Shown piece by piece: positions 61,094 through 64,000 of a stretch of DNA of 64,000 nucleotides. The translations under genes were made by a program, and so were the position numbers. The notes below the pieces were generated by a model. That model worked only from the letters and a program-made list of their open reading frames with translations. It ran no database searches and was not told where the DNA came from. Within the stretch, counting starts at the first letter, position 1; the number at the start of each line of letters is the position of its first letter. This DNA is from Corynebacterium yonathiae (lineage in GTDB: Bacteria > Actinomycetota > Actinomycetes > Mycobacteriales > Mycobacteriaceae): contig NZ_JAKOPM010000003.1 of the NCBI RefSeq assembly GCF_022288805.1, forward strand, positions 62,001 to 126,000, read 5' to 3'.

Positions 61094-61933
61094 ATGAGTT
61101 TTGATCCTTATGGCGGAGACATTTTTGCTGGCCACTCGCGGTCGAAGCCGCGGCAATACCCTGAAGTACCTGCTGAGCCCGGAATGGTAGTAGAAGTGCG
61201 TGGCGATGATTTTGTAGGGGCTGTCATGGGGGTGGACAAAACCGTTTTCGGCGAGGTGGTACGCCTTGAGGATCGCCACGGGGTGGAGCGCGTCTTCAAT
61301 CTGGTTAAGGGTGGTTTCTTGGTGGAGGGTAAGCCGGTGACGCTTACCCGGTACGTCGAAAAGCAGGCACCCCGTAAAACCAACTCTGGTTCGCGACGTG
61401 TTGAAAACGTGGAGGCCAAGGTCGCCGCGCCATCGCGCATTTGGGTTGAAGGCGTGCACGACGCCGCCATTGTGGAAAAGGTATGGGGCCACGACCTGCG
61501 CGTGGAAGGCGTAGTGGTGGAATACCTTGAAGGCCTAGACAACTTGGAAGAACGCCTGGCGGAATTTCAGCCCGGGCCTGGTCGCAGGGTCGGAGTTTTG
61601 GCGGATCACCTCGTCCAAGGTTCCAAGGAAACCCGGTTGACGGAAGCCGTGGGGGAGCATGTCCTAGTTACTGGACATCCATTCATCGATATTTGGGCAG
61701 CGGTGAAACCGCAGCGCGTTGGCTTGCGCGCATGGCCAGAAGTACCGTATGGCGAAGATTGGAAGACCGGCATTTGCCGCCGCGTGGGGTGGAGTGACCC
61801 GAAAGACGGGTGGCGACATGTATATAACGCCGTGCATTCTTTCCGCGATCTCGACTCCAGCCTGATTGGCGCGGTGGAGCGGCTCGTAGACTTCGTCACA
61901 ACACCTGAATTGAGCAAGTCTGATTTGCTCTAG
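61094..61933 (+). CDS. DUF3097 protein, Toprim-like
   Basis: A 279-residue soluble protein of the actinobacterial DUF3097 family. The mid part contains RIWVEGVHDAAIVEKVWG, then VLADHLVQGSKETRL; the spacing of Glu and Asp/His resembles a Toprim fold, suggesting nucleic-acid-related activity (inference). It starts 33 bp from the divergent hypothetical gene, and its stop shares CTAG with the convergent gene (61930-61933). Confidence 0.75.
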   Translation: MSFDPYGGDIFAGHSRSKPRQYPEVPAEPGMVVEVRGDDFVGAVMGVDKTVFGEVVRLEDRHGVERVFNLVKGGFLVEGKPVTLTRYVEKQAPRKTNSGSRRVENVEAKVAAPSRIWVEGVHDAAIVEKVWGHDLRVEGVVVEYLEGLDNLEERLAEFQPGPGRRVGVLADHLVQGSKETRLTEAVGEHVLVTGHPFIDIWAAVKPQRVGLRAWPEVPYGEDWKTGICRRVGWSDPKDGWRHVYNAVHSFRDLDSSLIGAVERLVDFVTTPELSKSDLL

Positions 61934-62508
61934 GGGTAGGTGAGGTTGGCGCGTTCAATCAGGTTGACGGCCAACTGCCATCCCGCCATTTCTGCGCTCC
62001 AGCCGGCCGCCTGAAGGCGCTGGGACATGGCTTGTTTGGAAATGCCTAACTCTTCGGCCGCTTCATTTTGGTTAAGTCCCGCGCGTACCAAAGAAGTAGC
62101 CTCGCGCCCCTCGATCGTGCGCTTGTGGAGTACGTATCCGAGCAGGGCAAAGGTGGCCGCAATATCGCTTGCCTCGGAAGCACGGCCGCGCTTATTGATC
62201 TTGGCGTAGACCTGCCCCATGCGTGCGGACTTCTTTAGTGCAGCGGTAGCTACCTGGCGCGCGCCTTCCTCGTCTTCTTGGTTGCCTGGGCTAATCCCGA
62301 TGCCGATGGCCCAGTCGCCGTCGGCAAGCAGGGCCATGACCACGTCGCATACGGCCGTTGCTGAGTCAACTACGGCGCAGATATCTTCCACTCCAAGGAC
62401 ATGGAACTCGCCTACGCCGTTGAGGGTGGATAATGCCGATGCGGATCGCTGGACTAACTCTGCGCGGCGCACAGAGCGGCCGCGGTAGCGGGCGTGGACA
62501 GCAAGCAC
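61930..62508 (-). CDS. Helix-turn-helix protein
   Basis: A 192-residue protein, GTG start 6 bp after AGGAGG. The C-terminal part has a clear helix-turn-helix (LNQNEAAEELGISKQAMSQ), so it is probably a DNA-binding regulator. The N-terminal part (about residues 35-100, including AIGIGISPGNQ) is of unknown fold and may sense a ligand. Its target is unknown. It overlaps DUF3097 by 4 bp, sharing the CTAG stop. Confidence 0.75.
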   Translation of the reverse strand: MLAVHARYRGRSVRRAELVQRSASALSTLNGVGEFHVLGVEDICAVVDSATAVCDVVMALLADGDWAIGIGISPGNQEDEEGARQVATAALKKSARMGQVYAKINKRGRASEASDIAATFALLGYVLHKRTIEGREATSLVRAGLNQNEAAEELGISKQAMSQRLQAAGWSAEMAGWQLAVNLIERANLTYP

Positions 62509-62561
62509 AGAAATCCTCCTTTAGGAACCAATTGCGAAATAGTCTACCGCTCGTACTTGAC

Positions 62562-63278
62562 TTAGGGGCGAGTGGGCAGGCGTGAATCCACATACAGCCC
62601 GCCTATGCCGATCGCCGCAAAGATGACCATGGCGGCGACAATGCCGGGCGAGGTGCTGCCGGTGAGGGCATCACCGAAGAATACACCTAGGGCTGTAGTG
62701 GGGATGGAACCAAGAAGGGTGGCTAAAACGAAGTGGCTCGGCTTCACAGGGGTCAAAGCTGCAACATAATTTAGGAGACTAAAGGGAACGCCCGCCACCA
62801 TGCGGAGGGAAGCGATGGCCAGCCAGCCACGCCGCTCTAGATGGGCGTTTATCTTGAACACTGCGGGGTGAGTTAGGTGCGGGCGGATCCAGTCGCCGAG
62901 GAGCTTGCGAACAATAAGAAGCGACAAGGCTGCTGACACGGTCAGGGCGCACAAGGATAAGGTGAGGCCCTTCCATGGGCCGAATAGAATTCCGGCGGTT
63001 ACTGTCCAGACCGTCCGAGGAAACGGGAACTGGGTAAATATGACATAACCCAGAGCGAAAAGAGGTGGAAACCACACGCCGAGGCGAGCGGAGCATTCAC
63101 GAAGTTGGGCCACATTTGGTACGTCGAAGAAATGAAACAAGACTATGACGGTGACGATGGCGGCGATAACAGTTATCCAGCGACGCACCGTCCAATGGAG
63201 GATTGACTCCCAAGCGGACTGGGCGAGCAAAAAGAGGAAGTGGCCGAAGCTGCGCGCCCAACTCAAAAGTGTGGTCAT
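62562..63278 (-). CDS. TVP38/TMEM64 (SNARE-associated) membrane protein
   Basis: A 238-residue membrane protein with about six hydrophobic segments. The family core is FALGYVIFTQFPFPRTVWTV and TAGILFGPWKGLTLSL. The ATG at 63278 is used because the tRNA terminator (63314-63350) lies upstream; the frame is open back to 63383 but that part crosses the terminator and tRNA. Function unknown; related DedA-like proteins affect membrane lipids. Confidence 0.85.
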   Translation of the reverse strand: MTTLLSWARSFGHFLFLLAQSAWESILHWTVRRWITVIAAIVTVIVLFHFFDVPNVAQLRECSARLGVWFPPLFALGYVIFTQFPFPRTVWTVTAGILFGPWKGLTLSLCALTVSAALSLLIVRKLLGDWIRPHLTHPAVFKINAHLERRGWLAIASLRMVAGVPFSLLNYVAALTPVKPSHFVLATLLGSIPTTALGVFFGDALTGSTSPGIVAAMVIFAAIGIGGLYVDSRLPTRP

Positions 63279-63313
63279 GGGGGCGATAGTAATCCTAATG
63301 AGAGTGCTGAATA

Positions 63314-63350
63314 GAAAAATCCGGCGGCTACCTTGAAGATAACCGCCGGA
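63314..63350 (-). terminator. Intrinsic terminator of tRNA-Leu
   Basis: TCCGGCGG (63320-63327) pairs perfectly with CCGCCGGA (63343-63350), followed on the minus strand by TTTTTCTATTC. It ends the tRNA-Leu transcript. Confidence 0.85.
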
Positions 63351-63356
63351 CCGCTG

Positions 63357-63442
63357 TGCCCGAGGGGGGACTTGAACCCCCACGTCCGTTAATAGGACAC
63401 TAGCACCTCAAGCTAGCGCGTCTGCCATTCCGCCACCCGGGC
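63357..63442 (-). tRNA. tRNA-Leu (anticodon GAG)
   Basis: 86 nt, with a complete cloverleaf. The acceptor stem is GCCCGGG with CTCGGGC (one G-U pair), the anticodon arm is CTAGC TTGAGGT GCTAG (anticodon GAG), and the T arm contains GTTCAAGT. The long variable arm is typical of Leu. No CCA is encoded. It is followed by its own terminator. Confidence 0.95.
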
Positions 63443-63666
63443 AGGGTGTTTATCAGCCCCTCGGCTGGGCACTCCGATACTGTATCCTGCTCTGGGCTTG
63501 CTTTACAAATCGCCAGCGCACGGTGTGAAAATCTTCCCGTTAAGGTAGAGAAGAAATACATCGTTGTAAGCCTGGGTGGACGGCGTGACCTGTGGGGGAC
63601 TTTTCGTCGCGGCTTGGGGGTACACCACATCGACAGTAGCTTGTGAGGTGGGGTACAAAGGAGTCT

Positions 63667-64000
63667 ATGACTACTTATGCAGATGACTCCCGCTTTCCAG
63701 GACCCGATCCCTATGCGGCGCTACGCGATGTTCCTTCCTTCGTTCTCTCCTCCACCGATGTGGTCGAAGGCGACGAGCTGCAAGAAAAGCTCCGGGCGCC
63801 AGAAAACGTTTCCCCTCAGCTTGCATGGTCCGGTTTGCCGGAAGGCACTAAGTCCCTGGCCGTAACCTGTTTCGACCCAGATGCGCCCACCGCTTCTGGT
63901 TTCTGGCACTGGGCGGCGTTCAATATCCCCGCTGAGGTAAGCGAGTTGCCTACCAATGCTGGTGCTGCAGAAGACCTGGGCATTGACGGCGTCATTAGCC
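63667..64000 (+). CDS. YbhB/YbcL (Raf kinase inhibitor-like, PEBP) protein, 3' end outside window
   Basis: The first 111 residues of a phosphatidylethanolamine-binding-protein family member are visible. Family stretches: [33 protein letters not shown] and AAFNIPAEV (ligand-binding Asp/Pro and His). The ATG follows AAGGAG with a 3-bp gap. Function of bacterial members is not well defined. Confidence 0.88.
   Translation, partial: MTTYADDSRFPGPDPYAALRDVPSFVLSSTDVVEGDELQEKLRAPENVSPQLAWSGLPEGTKSLAVTCFDPDAPTASGFWHWAAFNIPAEVSELPTNAGAAEDLGIDGVIS

Noticed and set aside
61061..61492. N-terminal extension of the hypothetical gene at 60287-61060 to 401 residues
   Set aside because: This part is antisense to the start of DUF3097 and would place the two genes head-on; the ATG at 61060 is adequate.
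63443..63666. A 66-codon open frame between tRNA-Leu and the PEBP gene
   Set aside because: No ribosome site and no recognisable sequence; this 224-bp gap appears to hold only the promoters of the tRNA and the next gene.

Overview
The window is ordinary actinobacterial core chromosome, almost certainly from a Corynebacterium. The gene order follows one seen across Mycobacteriales (compare M. tuberculosis Rv1392 to Rv1488): metK-priA-def-fmt-rsmB-rpe-rib genes-uvrC-rapZ-yvcK-whiA, gap-pgk-tpiA-secG, pgl-opcA-zwf-tal-tkt, ctaB/qor/ctaA, mptB, sufR-sufBDCSUT, acnR/acn, ripA and hemH. Corynebacterial marks include an exact AcnR operator in front of acn, two GlxR-like GTGA-N6-TCAC sites, and frequent GTG and TTG starts. 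DNA is moderately GC-rich. I see no insertion sequence, prophage, CRISPR array, rRNA or integrated element. The species cannot be named from this evidence.

Layout. Positions 1-13.1 kb (+): end of metK, then priA, def, fmt, rsmB, rpe, the riboflavin genes ribD-ribE-ribBA-ribH, a PH-domain membrane protein and uvrC. Positions 13.1-16.2 kb (+): the conserved trio rapZ-yvcK-whiA. Positions 16.3-17.9 kb (-): a lactate permease. Positions 18.5-22.0 kb (+): the glycolytic cluster gap-pgk-tpiA followed directly by secG, without the ppc found there in C. glutamicum. Positions 22.2-28.8 kb (-): the pentose phosphate operon tkt-tal-zwf-opcA-pgl. Positions 29.1-32.2 kb: heme A biosynthesis (ctaB, ctaA) around a quinone reductase. 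Positions 32.3-35.8 kb (-): an ABC exporter and the mannosyltransferase MptB. Positions 36.0-42.3 kb (+): sufR and a complete SUF Fe-S operon. Positions 42.4-47.1 kb: an ABC-F ATPase, a DUF2254 membrane protein and an ACT/UPF0210 pair. Positions 47.2-51.6 kb (+): a Rossmann protein, a nucleoside hydrolase and an ECF transporter cassette. Positions 51.6-55.2 kb (-): acnR and acn. Positions 55.5-60.3 kb (+): a small membrane protein, a 1.7-kb gene-poor stretch, the peptidoglycan hydrolase ripA and ferrochelatase. Positions 60.3-64.0 kb: hypothetical genes, a TVP38-family membrane protein, tRNA-Leu(GAG) and the start of a PEBP-family gene.

The genes form a metabolic core: glycolysis and pentose phosphate flux, flavin, heme and Fe-S cofactor supply, and Fe-S or heme users such as aconitase. 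The points most worth a second look are (1) the fused ECF ATPase, whose two halves have lost complementary motifs so that only one composite ATP site can remain, with a structured leader upstream of its operon, and (2) the 1.7-kb gene-poor region before ripA, which has a GlxR-like site about 1.2 kb upstream of the gene and repeated short motifs. No clearly new multi-gene system was found.
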